This document shows, piece after piece, positions 34,698 through 47,789 of a stretch of DNA of 64,000 nucleotides. A program made the position numbers and the translations under genes. Source of the stretch: Pseudogymnoascus destructans (lineage: Eukaryota > Ascomycota > Leotiomycetes > Thelebolales > Thelebolaceae); contig NW_020167527.1 in the NCBI RefSeq assembly GCF_001641265.1, positions 1,404,441 to 1,468,440 of the forward strand. The letters are read 5' to 3'. The notes below the pieces were generated by a model. The model ran no database searches and was not told the DNA's origin. It saw nothing but the letters and a program-made list of their open reading frames with translations. Position 1 is the first letter of the stretch; every line of letters begins with the position of its first letter.

Positions 34698-34766
34698 CGT
34701 GCAGTGGTCGTGCAGTGGTCGTGCAGTGGTCGTGCAGTGGTCGTGCAAGTGGTCGGTCGTGCAGTG
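34698..34766 (+). repeat. 11-bp tandem repeat CGTGCAGTGGT
   Basis: About six imperfect copies of CGTGCAGTGGT. Confidence 0.85.
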
Positions 34767-35809
34767 GTCTGGCGGCGGCCGCAGTGGTGGCCGCGCCAGG
34801 ACCGCTGATCTGGACTAACAGCGTAGCGGAGGTGGTGCGGGATTGGGAGATGGGTGCATGAGATGCGCAGACTGGTGTGTGGAGGAGGATACCAGCGAGT
34901 TGGGCGCCGTGCAGTTAAGATGTCTCACTTCGCGGTATGCATGATCTGGCATGATCTTGAAAACGCGGCGAAATTTCCCAAGTTATGGAGAATAGGTGTA
35001 TGTGTGTGGAGGGATGGGGGAATGATGAACAGTCATACATACATAGTCAAATTCGACAAAGGACAGAATGGCACGGGAAATCAATAAATAGGCATATGTA
35101 TGTCAGATATTAACAGGTCATATTTCTTCTTCGCACTGAAGCGATGGGCAACGACGCCCAGTAGTCTGTCTATCTACCACCTCCTCTTCGCCCACTCTGG
35201 GCGTTTTGCATCTCCCTTCCCATTCCCATCCAGTGTTTTCCAGCAGGCTGCGAGCCCGGTTCGTGAGATAAAGTCTTCATATGCAACTCAACCCCAGCTC
35301 CCCGGCCCGGGCGAAACTAATGCTGTACATACAACCCAAACGAATACATACAAGTCTTTTCCCTATCGTCCCCCAATTCGCCCCATCCCCCGCCCGCTTG
35401 CGCCCGGGGGATGGTGCGGTGTAATAATGAAAATGGTAGTGTGTGTGCGCGTGTGTGTGCGCGTGTGTTGTTTGTTGTTGGCCGTAGCGAAGAAGGAGGG
35501 TTGTGTTTGAGTACAGAGTAATTGTCCACAGAACAATGTATAAAAATGACAAAATGTAGAATGTGCCGCCGGTACTTTTGGAGGAGTGCCGAGGCCGTTT
35601 AAACGTGTGAGTGCTTCGGGTTTTTGTGCAGGTACCTTTGTAGGTGCTATGTCGTGATATGGTTGTGATGATGTGTGATGCGATGTTTGAAAAGATTTTG
35701 GTTCCGCAAACGCCGTTTTGGGGAACCCCGATCGCTAAAACGCTATACAAATATTGGGTATCAAAGAGAGAAGGATTATAGGTTGGTCGTCGAATGATGT
35801 AATATGAAA
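34767..35809. other. no gene seen; RasGEF 3' flank
   Basis: Contains a GTGTGTGCGCGTG repeat near 35438-35468. Likely holds the 3' UTR of the RasGEF gene. No other gene seen. Confidence 0.5.
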
Positions 35810-38800
35810 TCAAGAGTTGGTAGGTGTTGGTGTCAACGCGAGCTTGTCGCGTGTATGCGCCCATGAGAATAGGTCAAACTTCTCCTTCGTGAGGATGGGT
35901 GTGGGGTGAGAGAAGGCGCCTTGGAAGTCGACTGGGGAGGTCTTCTGAGTCATGCGTGGCTCAAGGAGCAGTGACTTGCGGTAGTATTGTTGAACGTTGT
36001 TCGAGTCGTTGGAGGCTCTCACGCGAATAACCTGCGCTTGGATCCATTCCTGGAGCTCAGGGACTTCTGCAAGTCTGTATGGGATCTGGAATCGTTGGAG
36101 ATCGCCAATGATCTTCGCAGTGCGCGTGTGTTTGTCGAAGTTGATGACAGCCATACCCTTCTCCCCTGCACTGCCAGTGAGTTGCTTGGTAGCCGGGTTG
36201 CCCATGTCAACAAAGGTGAGATCAGTGAGGTAAGTGCCAACAAATGGAAGGCAAGGCGGTACGTGGCCTTGCAGTCTTTGCCTCAAGACAGCGTGGTTCT
36301 TCGTTGGCTCGACAATGTCTTGAAGAACCTTGAGCATCTCCTTTCGCTTCGGGGAGATCATGTCCCACGTCTTCTTGAGGCGCGTGATCATGGAGGAGTT
36401 GATCGAGCAGATAATAGCCATGAGCGAGTCGTAGTTGTTGAGGATAAGGCACTCATTTGCGATCTTGATCCAGTGCTTGATGATAACAGCTCGCTTCTTC
36501 GCATCCGACTCGGACTGGAGAACGGTATCGGCCACGAGGTTGGACAGATCAGTCGAGAGAGTGGACATTGCCTTCACGTTAACTGCGTTCGATCCAGACT
36601 TCTTCATCCACTCCGAAGCAAGTAGCTCTTCGGGCATAATGGTGCAGAAAACGTTCATCTCCTTGATGGTGAGTTGGCGAGCCATCTCGACAGGGGAGAA
36701 GTCGAGGATAGATGGAGATGATCCACCCATCTTCCAGGTCTTGAGGCTGTTGATCTGGCTTTTAGACAGGATAGGTGACGGTAATGGTGTATCCGGTGAG
36801 ATATATTGAGCAATCGAGGTGCTCGTCTTGCCGATAGATGAGAGAAGGCGCGGGGTAATTGGCTCCTCAGTCGCTGCGACCTTCTCAGCCAGCTCTGACA
36901 GCCGGCGTCCTGCTTGCGGCAGAACTGATAGAAGTGTAGTCCCGGCGAATGATCGGATGAGCGGCAGAGCAACCTTATCTGCGGTATGTTGCCAATGAGT
37001 CTCCAACCAGCCCTTGAAGACGTTGTAGACGCGAAGGCGAACTGGAGCAGCGATGTGGAGGCTCTCGTTGACATAGTTGAAGCGCTCGATCAAAGCTTCG
37101 GAGAATGTGATTGGTGTTGCGAAGAGGCGGAATGTAAGATAGAATGTTGACACAAAGATAGCATCGGGGGTAGAGTCGTGCGATGTAAGTCGCTCAACCA
37201 ATGCTGGAAGTGAGCCACCAGTAACTTGACGCTCTTTGTTGAAGATCAGCTCATGCGCGAAGGTCTTCTCCAGCACCCTTGATTCATCATCCTCGCGCTC
37301 ATCCGCAGATGTGGCTTGGCTTTCCGGGATGCTGTTGACCGACTTAGACATCTGGTGGCTCTGGTGGCTCTGGCGATGACAGCTCAATTCGGGAGTCGTC
37401 GCACGGGTTGAGGTTTGCGATACCAAGCTGGCTTCCGAACCCCGCAGGCTGCTCATATAGGTACTGGGCGAGCCAGTGCAGGTAGCAACGCTATCTGAGC
37501 GCGAAGAGAGTAAATCATTGCTGGGAATTGAGGTTTGTAGTTGTAGGCCACCCATTGGGCCTCCGAGTTTAAGAGCGGGTAAGAAGGTAGGCGACGGTGC
37601 CAAAGTGGTCTTTGCCGTGCCAATGAGACCCATTTGCGCGTCGTCGGAAGTCTCGGCTTCCGATTCAGGAACATGTGGAAGAGGCTTCTCCTGGTCGATG
37701 ATAACGAAGGATGGTAGAGGTTTCTCCATGTCGGTAACGGATGGTGGAAGAGTCTTTTCGAAGTCGAAGCCTGTCGGTGGAGGAGGCGGTAGGCTCGCGG
37801 GTTCTTCTAATGTAGATTCTTCGACAATTCTAGGGTTGTTATCAGTCGCGACATCAGCAGCGAAAGCTGAGACATCGATTCCTAATGCAGACGGTTCGAG
37901 CTCGAAGTCGCCCACGATCTCGATGAGGGACTTCGCCCTCTCAACACACTCTCCAACAGCAACAACACAACCGGTTGCCGCAGACTCGATAGAGTCGTGA
38001 TCCTTTTGTAGTATAACATTGTCTTCTCCATCAGAGCTGCTTGGTCCGACACATTCTCTCGCGGCGATGACAAGTTGGTTGATACACTGGTACATGGTAT
38101 CTCGGACATCTTGGAGGCTGGCCTCATTACGGACATCGCGGGCGCATAGTAATTCAATGATGGTACCCAGTGCTTTCCCTGCCGCAATTGCTTGACGTAT
38201 ACTGGTGAGAAGATCGTTCGAGCCATGAGCCAGGTGTAGGCGGCCCACAAGAGATCCAAGACACGATATGAATGTCTCATGTGCCTTGCCAAGTAGCTCC
38301 GACAAATAGTTCTGGCGACGCGCATCAAGATGCTGCCCCGCGGTCGACAATCTATGCGACAGAGATTGGCGACTCAATTGCATCGAAGATTGGCGTCTGG
38401 GGTTTTTTGTTGTTGGGGAAAAAACGCTGGACGTTCGCTTGAACGACTGTCGCTTTGTTTGTTCCTCGGCCGCCTCCTCTCTGGAAGCACCACCCCTAGA
38501 AACGCGAAGTGATTCCCGTCGGGACCCTGCGCTGGCTCTCGACATCGCGTTTTGGAACGTCGTCACGTCGGCTGGCGGGGTCGACGGGTCATAAGGCTCT
38601 CGCGTCAACGAGGTAATTCTGTTTAACGTATATTGCGACTCCAGATCAGCCAAACAAGCATCATGAAATCGCACACCTCGTGTGACAATCTTGAATGCTT
38701 TCAGTAGCATCTCATCGATGATACCTTGGCTGATATTCCCTGGCTCAGTCATGGTGAACATATGTTCCCGATAAGCTTGCAAGTGCTTCGATGTCTTCAC

Positions 38801-39524
38801 AAGTGACGAGACATCAGAAAGAAGAGACCTGCGACTCCGGCGAACGATCTCATTGCTCAAGACGAATGGCGAGTCCCTTGTCAGGCAGTTTGATCGCTCC
38901 TGCACAACGTTGTTAGCATCCTAGCACAGACACTAACACACAAGATATACTAACGAGTAGTAGTCGTACACCCGCAATGATACCCTTGATGAATTCCTGG
39001 TTGCTGAAGATTTCATCGTCGGCTGTGATACCACTCTTCAGAAGATCCGAAAAGCTGATAAGCGCCCTCAGAAGACTTCGCATCTCCTCGGGCTCATAGT
39101 TCTCACAGAAGTTAGTTGGTACCCATCCTCGGTCGCCATCGAGGAGTAAAGTTCCGTCTGCCCATCCATTGGTATGTATGGAGTAAACGAGCACCACATC
39201 GCCTTTGTTCAGGTGCAACGTCACTGCCGGCTCCAAGGGACTCTCAGCTCGGTTGAATGGATAGACCGCACGCAGATAGTTGTGGAAGACTGGCTGCGGG
39301 TAGTCCATCTCGGTCATCGTCACATCGTCGTCGTATGCGCTGGGAGATGCTGGTGGTGTTATTTGTGTGCAGCTGTATCCGGAATACTCGGATGCGTTGT
39401 CGTTCTGTCGGACGGTGCCACTGTTGCTCGTCATATCAACACTCGACTGGGAATAATGGCCCCTGTGAATGTGCAGAGGTGTCACATGTGCGCTGCGCTC
39501 CGAGTGCTCTCTCATAGTCGCCAT
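35810..39524 (-). CDS. cdc25: Cdc25-type Ras guanine nucleotide exchange factor with SH3
   Basis: Two exons, 38955-39524 and 35810-38899, with a 55-nt intron (GTTAGT donor, CTAAC branch motif, GCAG acceptor) joining GVRLLL to ERSNCLTRD; about 1219 residues. An SH3 domain lies near residues 83-143 (YLRAVYPF, WADGTLLLDGDRGWVPTNF). Then follow a Ser-rich disordered region, a RasGEF N-terminal domain near 740-830 (FVSTFYLTFRLFATP), and the catalytic domain near 925-1130 (VEMARQLTIKEMNVFCTI, LNNYDSLMAIICSIN, PCLPFVGTYLTDLTFVDMGN). Members promote GTP loading of Ras at the plasma membrane upstream of adenylate cyclase. It is shorter than S. cerevisiae Cdc25 (1589) but has the same order of domains. 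The symbol is by family. Confidence 0.92.
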
Positions 39525-40581
39525 GACGGTCTAAGTTCGAAAACTACCATGGGCACTGATGTAGCTCCGGTTTGTCACTGTGGGGTTGGAAGTAATTCGA
39601 ATCGTTCAAGTTGTTCGACCTGCAGGGGATACTGTATATAAGAAAGACCATTAGCTATCAAAGTTTTTGTTTTGTCTTGGATTGGTCGTTGAGGAACTCT
39701 TGTGCTGAGGAATGATGGCAGAGAGGGCCAGGGGAAGGTATAGTCACATACCAAGTCGGACCCTTCCTAACTGGTATAAATTTTTGTTTTCGTTCTTTGT
39801 TAACGCTCGGCGGAATTGTTGCTTAGCACACGACTCGTCAATAGCTTGTCCTTTGATCGAAATGTAATAATGGAAGTTTGTATATGAACGAAGACGTCGA
39901 AGTCGAGTGGGATTGGAAACAGGATATCAGGACAAGGACAACGTAAGAGCAGGGAGGACCAGAAAAGTTGGTTATGCAACTGGCACGGGCCCAGAGTACT
40001 TCTAATAAGGAAAGGAGCAACGCGCAGGGTGTAAAAAGTACAAGAGCTCCGCAATATTGTGTGAGCAACGGGCGAGAATGCTTGCACAAGAAACCAATGC
40101 CTTGGGTGGCGGTATGTACGTCCGTATGTACGTGGGAGGGGAGGGTCTCGGATGAATCGTGAAGCTTTGGGTAGCAGGGTTGTCGAGGGCTCCGTAGTGG
40201 ATGGACTATCTGTACCCACCCGCACGGAGAAACTATACTGCAATGAGTAAAAGAAGGACACAGGGATGAGGGATGATGAGGGAAAGGACCAGGGGATAAG
40301 GGGAGTGGAGAAAGATTGAAGGACCAGAGGATCAACAGAGGGGGGGGTTTTGGGGTTTTTGGGAGCTCACCTAGTACTACAGCTAGTACAGTTTGGTGTG
40401 CAAGTGTTTTGGCGTAGTGTGGCTGTAGCGTGGTGAAAGTGTGATGGTGGAAATGACTCTCCTTCCTATCATCTCTCTTTCCTATTATTGTGGTAGGAAC
40501 ATGGACGGGGCAGTGTAGTCGGTGGAGTGCGTGCTTGCGAAGATAAGGAGGAGTTTGTGGGGGAGAGGAGGAGGAGGATGG
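39525..40581. other. upstream region of the RasGEF gene, no gene seen
   Basis: Probable promoter and 5' UTR of the RasGEF gene. ORFs on the minus strand here are extensions of the repeat-encoded frame at 40582-40920. Confidence 0.5.
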
Positions 40582-40920
40582 TGGAGATGGAGATGGAGAT
40601 GGAGATGGAGATGGAGATGGAGATGGAGATGGAGATGGAGATGGAGATGGAGATGGAGATGGAGATGGAGATGGAGATGGAGATGGAGATGGAGATGGAG
40701 ATGGAGATGGAGATGGAGATGGAGATGGAGATGGAGATGATGGAGATGGAGATGGAGATGGAGATGGAGATGGAGATGGAGATGGAGATGGAGATGGAGA
40801 TGGAGATGGAGATGGAGATGGAGATGATGGAGATGGAGATGGAGATGGAGATGGAGATGGAGATGGAGATGGAGATGGAGATGGAGATGGAGATGGAGAT
40901 GGAGATGGAGATGGAGATGG
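40582..40920 (+). repeat. hexanucleotide array GGAGAT
   Basis: About 56 copies of GGAGAT, interrupted twice by an extra GAT (near 40738 and 40823). It reads as Glu-Met repeats on the plus strand and Ser-Pro repeats on the minus strand. These ORFs are repeat artefacts. Confidence 0.95.
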
Positions 40921-41030
40921 ACAGCGCAAGGTCCTTTTTCTGGCTAGGGAATGGTGTTTTTTGGTTCGCGTTATTCGTGCGGTGGTTGCTGTGGCTGTTG
41001 CTGTTTATCTGTGTGTGTATCTGTGTGTAT

Positions 41031-41200
41031 CTATATCTGTATATGTCAGTATATGTCAGTATATGTCAGTATATGTCAGTATATGTCAGTATATGTCAGT
41101 ATATGTCAGTATATGTCTGTATATGTCTGTATATGTCTGTATATGTCTGTATATGTCTGTATCTATGTCTGTATATGTCTGTATATGTCTGTATCTGTAT
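41031..41200 (+). repeat. decamer array ATATGTCAGT / ATATGTCTGT
   Basis: Seven copies of ATATGTCAGT followed by at least five of ATATGTCTGT and mixed variants. The block change from CAGT to CTGT shows how the array grew. Confidence 0.95.
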
Positions 41201-41470
41201 CTACTCGAGTATCTGTATCTATCTGTATATGTCTGTATCTATATCTATCTGTATCTGTATCTATCTGTATATGTCTATCTATGTCTGTATCTGTATTTGT
41301 ATCTGTATCTCTATCTATATCTCTATCTCTATCTCTATCTCTATCTCTATCTCTATCTCTATCTCTATCTCTATCTCTATCTCTATCTCTATCTCTATCT
41401 CTATCTCTATCTCTATCTCTATCTCTATCTCTATCTCTATCTCTATCTCTATCTCTATCTCTCTCTATCT
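41201..41470 (+). repeat. hexamer array CTATCT with mixed leader
   Basis: Mixed TATCTG units pass into about 26 copies of CTATCT (from about 41307). Confidence 0.93.
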
Positions 41471-44400
41471 GTATCTGTGCACACGCACACACACTACTAT
41501 AGTCTCGAAAGACGCGACAAGAACGCGGTTATAACGGGGCAAAACCACGAAAGCTGAGGACAAGAAATCTCGCAGCGCTGATGTCGCACATACGACACAC
41601 GTACAGCTATCCCGTCCGTTCAGTCATCCATAAAGAGAAATGTGACCGATATGTGAAGGGAATTAACTTTGTGCCGGGGAGAGTCAACATGGAGGCTTCG
41701 GAGGTACGGTACAGAAGCCGAGGACACAGCACAAGACACACACCGAGTACCTGAAGTCGAGGCAGAAGAGCGCAGAGGGGATGTACCTTCACAGTGCAAG
41801 CTGGAGGTGCAAGGTACATGCAACTTACTGACTGAGTACTTCTCCCCACACACATCAGCACAAACAACACCATGTACCATTCAATTGCCCTTTGAGCCCT
41901 TTCTTTTGTCTTTTTTCTTCCCCTCTACAGCGCACTCCAGCGCACTCCAGCACACCCTCAGGCACCTCCCAGCGACCCCCAGCACCCCTAGTGACACCCC
42001 CAGCCAGCACCCCCAGCCAGCACCCCCAGCCCCCCAGCACCCCCAAGCAACACCCCCAACCACCTTTTGTTACTGATCTCGAACCCTGTTCGTCCCCATC
42101 TGTACACTCCCCGTCCGAGCATTAGGTAGCCAAACCCTTTCTTTGAGACGGAACAGACTACACGCGTGCGAGGAGAAAGAAAAAAAAATACAAAACCTCA
42201 AACACAACAGAGGGAAAAACAACAACGCGGTTGAACTATGTTTCTTACTGATGCTACTGTTCTGCTGTACAATTCACAATTTTAATTCAGTACCAGGAGT
42301 ACGTAACAGCCCCCCTAGCACTGTTATGGCTTGGGCTTGGCCTGATGGCCGACCGTGTCGAATCTCCACGAAGTCCCCTACTTCTACTAGTACTTCTAGG
42401 GATCATGACTAGTATCCCGCGACAACAGGGTTGAAATCCTATGTGGCTTCATGCCTTCTCAGACCAGACAAAGGCGTCCTCGAGTCTCAGACACGACATG
42501 TCCGAGATCATACATATATGTACATGCACTGCACCAGAAAAAAAGATCCTGTCCAAAATAGATCCGACCAACCGTACTTCATCCAATGAGTCTGGCCCGA
42601 TTGGGGGACCCCCAGGTCCACGATTAAGCTCCCCAGTAATGTCTCCTATTTTTCTGATTCCCATTGTGACACTGCTGTACGAGACCGGTTTGTTTACCAC
42701 CCGCGCGTGCATGAGCTACCACCAGGTTCTTTGCTTGGAGCGGCTCGACCATGGGGCGCGTCAGTTTCGAAGCTCGGGGATCGCTGTGAACCATGTCGCA
42801 TGAAGAGATGAAGAGATAACAGCAGACGGCAGAAGACGCGACAGCCAATGTGCCTGCGTCTTTCAATGCGGCCATGTCCGTCGTCACTCGGAGCATCCAA
42901 CGCCAAAGCTCACTGACCCCCATGAATCACAGAATGATGGGGTTTCTGTCAAGGGCTGGCCGGTTCCGCACACGCACACCATGGGTATCCCTGCTGGGCC
43001 AGTGTGATGGAGGCTGTCACCAGTTGCGAGTCGCGATTTGCCGCTCGTCAGAGCAACAATGCAATGTGCTATTGTGCCTCAACTCGCAGCTCATTTTGCC
43101 CCCATCGTAATTCGCTCAGAGTGCCTCTTTTGGACTTGTCACCCCCCAGTGCATCAAGGCCGCCTCGCAGCCCGCACCGAGACTGCAGTTCATCGTGCAG
43201 AAATGTATCACTCCTCAGCTCTCCACGATACTCGAGAACGTTCCAGGTCGCGGAAAACCGATTTGCTGGAGACAATGCATCGAGACACGGTCTCGAATCG
43301 TTCACGATTGATTAGCCCAATCCATGCGTTGCTTGCGATGCCCCCCTCCCTTAGTGCCGTTTTTTGGAAGCGCGCGAGAGAGCCGGCTTCCTTCCCGTCA
43401 TGCCTCATCCCCGTTTTTCCAACGCCAATCGTATCCTACTTCGGCGTTATGCCTCTCTTCACAACTTTGATGGAGAGACGCGGGGGCAGATACACATCAC
43501 ATACCGCCGTCACACCACTACCGCGCACTGAGGCGTTGTGCTAATCACTATCACGCCAGATGTGTAGTTTGCTTACATGTGACTGCGGTTCTTGTCAACA
43601 ACTTACGTATTGCGTATTGCGTATTGCGTCCATTCTGGGCATTTCAAAATATTGGAGCTATCCGGGTGTGAGCTTTGCCAGCTTATCCAGTCCATTTGCA
43701 GTTTTATCTATCGTTGGTGTTTGGAACGTTTCAGCATATGCAGCACTACTGCTGCGAAACGGAGCCACCATCAAATTTCTTATTTCTCGTGGGGAATCAA
43801 TTGGAACCCCTCATTCTGCTTAGTCGTGTGAGCTCTTGGGCTTCATTCATCACGTCAGGCTGAACTATCGAAGGATCTACTGTCCAGCTGGTGTGCTGAT
43901 GGCGCCATATTCTTGCTTCTACGATGATGCCAGTGATACTTTTACAGCACGAATCTTTAGAGCCGGCAGTTCTTCACACATAGCTCCCTGCTGAAGCAGA
44001 AATGCCCCGCGCAGTTGATGTCGAGCCATCTCCTCAACGGGGTTCTCCGCCAATGAAGCCGCGGGCACGTCACAGCAGCTCGCAGGTGACCCAAAATGCT
44101 TCAATACAATATGTAATCCTCGCCCGCCCTGTGGTGGTTCACATATGCAGTCTGACAATATTCTTCAAGCTCCACCGATTCTAGCCTAGTTTCCAGCGAT
44201 TGCTATCGCAAAGTGACGGTTGCTTCGAGGCCTCCGTGGCCCCTTCGCCGTGCTTGCGCTGTGCATAACCGGGCCTCCTCATGCACCCACAGACTCGACT
44301 CACAGGCTGGGCTCTTAGGCAATTACCAAACCTACATTTCTGGAGGCAACAAGAAAAAGAGATGGCCCGTGTCATGGATATTCTGCATCTCGTACTGTTG

Positions 44401-46680
44401 TTAGACGCTGATTATTCCCCTCATTCTCACATAACCGTAAAACTTGGTTGCTGTACCCCTCCATAGATCCAAGGCAGGGATGTGACTTGTGTCCTGATAG
44501 CTACGTAATCGTACGTAGGACGGCACATATCAAGTTTTCTTCGCATTGACGCACGGATCACATATCATCGACATTTACAACGACGTTTGTTCCGGGATCA
44601 AAACACAACAACTGCCATAGAATATTGGACGGAAAAGGCTCCCAGTCTCGGAAAACCCGACAAAGGCTCCTATTCCCTTCTGACCGACAAACAGCGTGCT
44701 CCCCTCATGGGAACCATACTCCTCCCACCATTCTGTCCAGCGAGCGGATCCATCTTAGCTTAGCTCTCCCAGCGTTATCTTAACCCGCTGGCGAAACCGC
44801 GACACATGAAAAGCGCTCTCAGTGGGGCGCTCTTAACTTGCCTGCTGGGACAGAGAGAGCTCTAGCTAACAGAATGGAAGAGATCGTGGCCTTGGGAGGG
44901 GGTTATCGCGGACATCACACAACTCTCGTGGGACATCGCCAGGCAACTCCGCTGCATTCGCGGCGGAGTGGCAAGAGGGGAAGACAGGCCTGCTCCGTTC
45001 CTCACACCTCCGAGCTCCGGCATTGTGTATACGAGTACATTCGACCCAGGTCCGCCGAAGCTAAACCTGCCCTGACGGCGTCCTAACGCGATCCTAATCT
45101 CGGGCGTCGTCGATGACACCGTTATGCTCGCAAAGCCCAGCAAAGGCTAGGGAGTTACTATAGCCCCCAACCCCCAACGAGCTTTCGCTTCCGTATGAAG
45201 GGTCCAGGTTGCCTTTAGTGCGCCTGCCACGACGCCCCAGCCACTGGTACGGCGGAGGAGGCACCACCACAGCGTCCTCGAGGTGCTAGGTAAAGAGCTA
45301 AGCACATCCTGGGTGTCCCGATTATCCCAAGCCTTCTCCACCCTCTCGACGTTCGTTCCCCACAGCCAAATTAGACCATCTTTAGGGCTCCGAGCTCTCC
45401 TTGCTAAAGGCCAAAGGCTCTGATGTGAGGTAACTGGGGAGTCGCCCTTTCACCCTATGCGTCCTACCTCCCTCCTGTGCTGATACTTAACCCGTAGTAT
45501 GCTGTGAGCGTTGTGCTCTCCCTCACCCGCGACCCTACCGCGATGGTAGTAGTGGTAAAATTTGGAATATGGCGCTACACAAAATCAGGGCCACTTTGAG
45601 CAGAGAGACAAGTACGGTGCTCGGTGTTACCAAGGCAAAAAGGAAAAGTACTCGCTCCCCCGTGGCTGTCCCTCCCAAATCGATAGCCGTCCCTCCCTCC
45701 CGGCGGAAATCAGAGCGGCAAGTGGGTTAAGCAACCAGCCAGGTTGTGCGAAGGGGAGAGGGGACGGCGATGGAGCGAACCGTGGTTCAGGGTTTCGTTT
45801 GGCTTCCTAAACTCCACACTCCCTCCTCCTCTGGCACACACGAGCATGTACAGTAGTCTACTAGTACACAATAATAGTACGAATATGCAACTCGGGGGGG
45901 CGATGCTGGCATTGCACTACGCACCAGCGCACCGGCGCACCGGCGCACCGGCGCACAAACCGCCTTGCATAAATGCAGCCCTCCAGCGGCCACCAGCGAG
46001 GCCAACGGGCCCAGACGCTTTCCCACGTCGCTTTTTTGCCTCACACACTCACCGGCCGCCGCCTAGCCTCTCTCCTCTCTCTCCTTCTCATGCCTGGTCA
46101 TGCACCCGCATCCGTGTTCCAGGATCCCGATTCGCATTAAAAATCCCCACTCTCCATATCTCAAATCGCACATTCCTGTGCTGCGTACAATTCCAATGCC
46201 CACCCCCCCCGGCCCCTTCACTCCACATAGCATTGATCGCTCAGACACATCGCCTCTCCCCTGCCCAGTCCGAGATGCTGTGCCAGGATGAATCGCCAAC
46301 GGCCGCACCGCTTTTCTCGTCTTACTATACACCAACCCATCTATGTAACCCGCCTGTCCCCCCAGCGCCCCCGCGGCCGTCGGAGAAGAAGCCGCAACCC
46401 AAAAACCCGGCGCCCCACCCACTGCAGCGTCCCGTGGCGCGCGGCGCCCTGTGCGCCCGCTCCGCCCGCTCCGCCCGGCCAGACGGGGGCCATCCCGACC
46501 GACCCAGTACAGTGCGTCCTGGGAGGCGGCCAGTGGTGTTGCTGGGTCGTGGTTACGGGATAGGGGATGCGCCGTGGCGTTTGCGTGGGGGGGGCGGGTT
46601 GGGATGGGGACGGTATTGGGGTCGGGGAGTTAGGGAGAGGCGTTGCGGGTGGAGATATGGGAGGGACAAGGTGTTGGGAT
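41471..46680. other. gene-poor stretch, about 5.2 kb
   Basis: No ORF here has recognisable motifs or a coding look that is better than its antisense. Contains a CCCCCAGCCAGCAC repeat (about 41996-42040), a GCGTATT triplication near 43608-43628, and a GCACCGGC repeat near 45927-45956. Short-exon genes or non-coding RNAs cannot be excluded. Confidence 0.5.
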
Positions 46681-46776
46681 TGGGGGTGTGGGAGGGTAAA
46701 AGGGAGGGTAAAAGGGGGGGGGTAAAAAGGGGGGGGGGTAAAAGGGGGGGGGGTAAAAGGGGGGGGTAAAAGGGGG
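46681..46776 (+). repeat. GGGTAAAA-type G-rich repeat
   Basis: About six imperfect copies of GGGTAAAAGGGG with G runs of 3-10 bases. It can form G-quadruplexes. The unit is telomere-like in style but is not TTAGGG. Confidence 0.85.
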
Positions 46777-47789
46777 ACGAGGGATGGGTGGGTGCGAGCG
46801 TGCGAGTTGAGTACGGATACACGTGATGGATGTCTCGTGACTGGTTGATTTGGTCCCTGAACTGTTTGTTGCTTCTCCTCGGCATATACCCAGAGTCGAT
46901 AAGTTGACGTGGTATCTTTCCTTTTGTCCATTGCGTAATTTAAGTCGTGAGCTTGGGCATCCACGAACGTTATCCTCCCACGTCCTCACATCGGGGCGTT
47001 TGGGGGGGAGGTAAACAAAGGGTTGACCGACACAAAACACTTGAAAATGAGGGTCCCGGTTTTTAGGGGATCGCTGCCGGGTTACGGCTGGCACCTTGGG
47101 TTAATGTCGAGCTTTTGTGATTTTGCTTTTCCGAGGACCCAGTTTCTTATCCGTTGTATTGATGGCGGCGGGTGATGATTGTCGGTAAGGATAGGAGCGG
47201 GCTCCCCACATAGAGGAGGGGTCACGTGTTGTGGAGTGATATTGCCAATCCCCTGCTAATATGAGGAATGTTTATGAGATTATTGTAGGGGGATGGGCGA
47301 TTTGGGTGATATGGGCGATTTGGGTTATGGCTTAAATTTGTGTTGTGCTGGGTTTTTTATGTGCGGATTAAATCTGATATTGATATTAATGTTATTTTCT
47401 TACTCCTGATTCTGGCCCTGATTCTGCTTCTCCATGACAACGTGCCCCTTTCGGTACAATGCAGTGATAGCATAGGAATATCACAATGTAGTATTGTCGA
47501 TATGCTATGCTGTCATATATCGTGTTGTCGATCAGAGTTATGTATCAGAATATGGAATAGAAAGTAGATGGGGATGGGAATAAATGCTGGGCAAATTATA
47601 TCCAAAACACGGATGAAAAACTTCATAACTTGATCACATTCCAACGTTAACGCGGGGTAGCGGTTGTAACGGTTTACTCAAATGACAGTATCAATGTTTC
47701 AATATATTACCAGTGGTATAGCTTATATGATACAAGCAATCCCCCCTCACCCATTCCCCCTCCAACGCTCATTCGCAGCTATAGCATAT
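46777..47789. other. no gene seen
   Basis: AT-richer than the sequence before it. No supported gene. Confidence 0.5.

Noticed and set aside
39838..40929. Long Ser-Pro repeat ORF on the minus strand and Glu-Met repeat ORF on the plus strand
   Set aside because: Both are translations of the GGAGAT hexamer array, which is open in several frames by its nature.
40951..41557. Cys/Ile/Tyr/Ser-rich repeat ORFs
   Set aside because: Translations of decamer and hexamer arrays.
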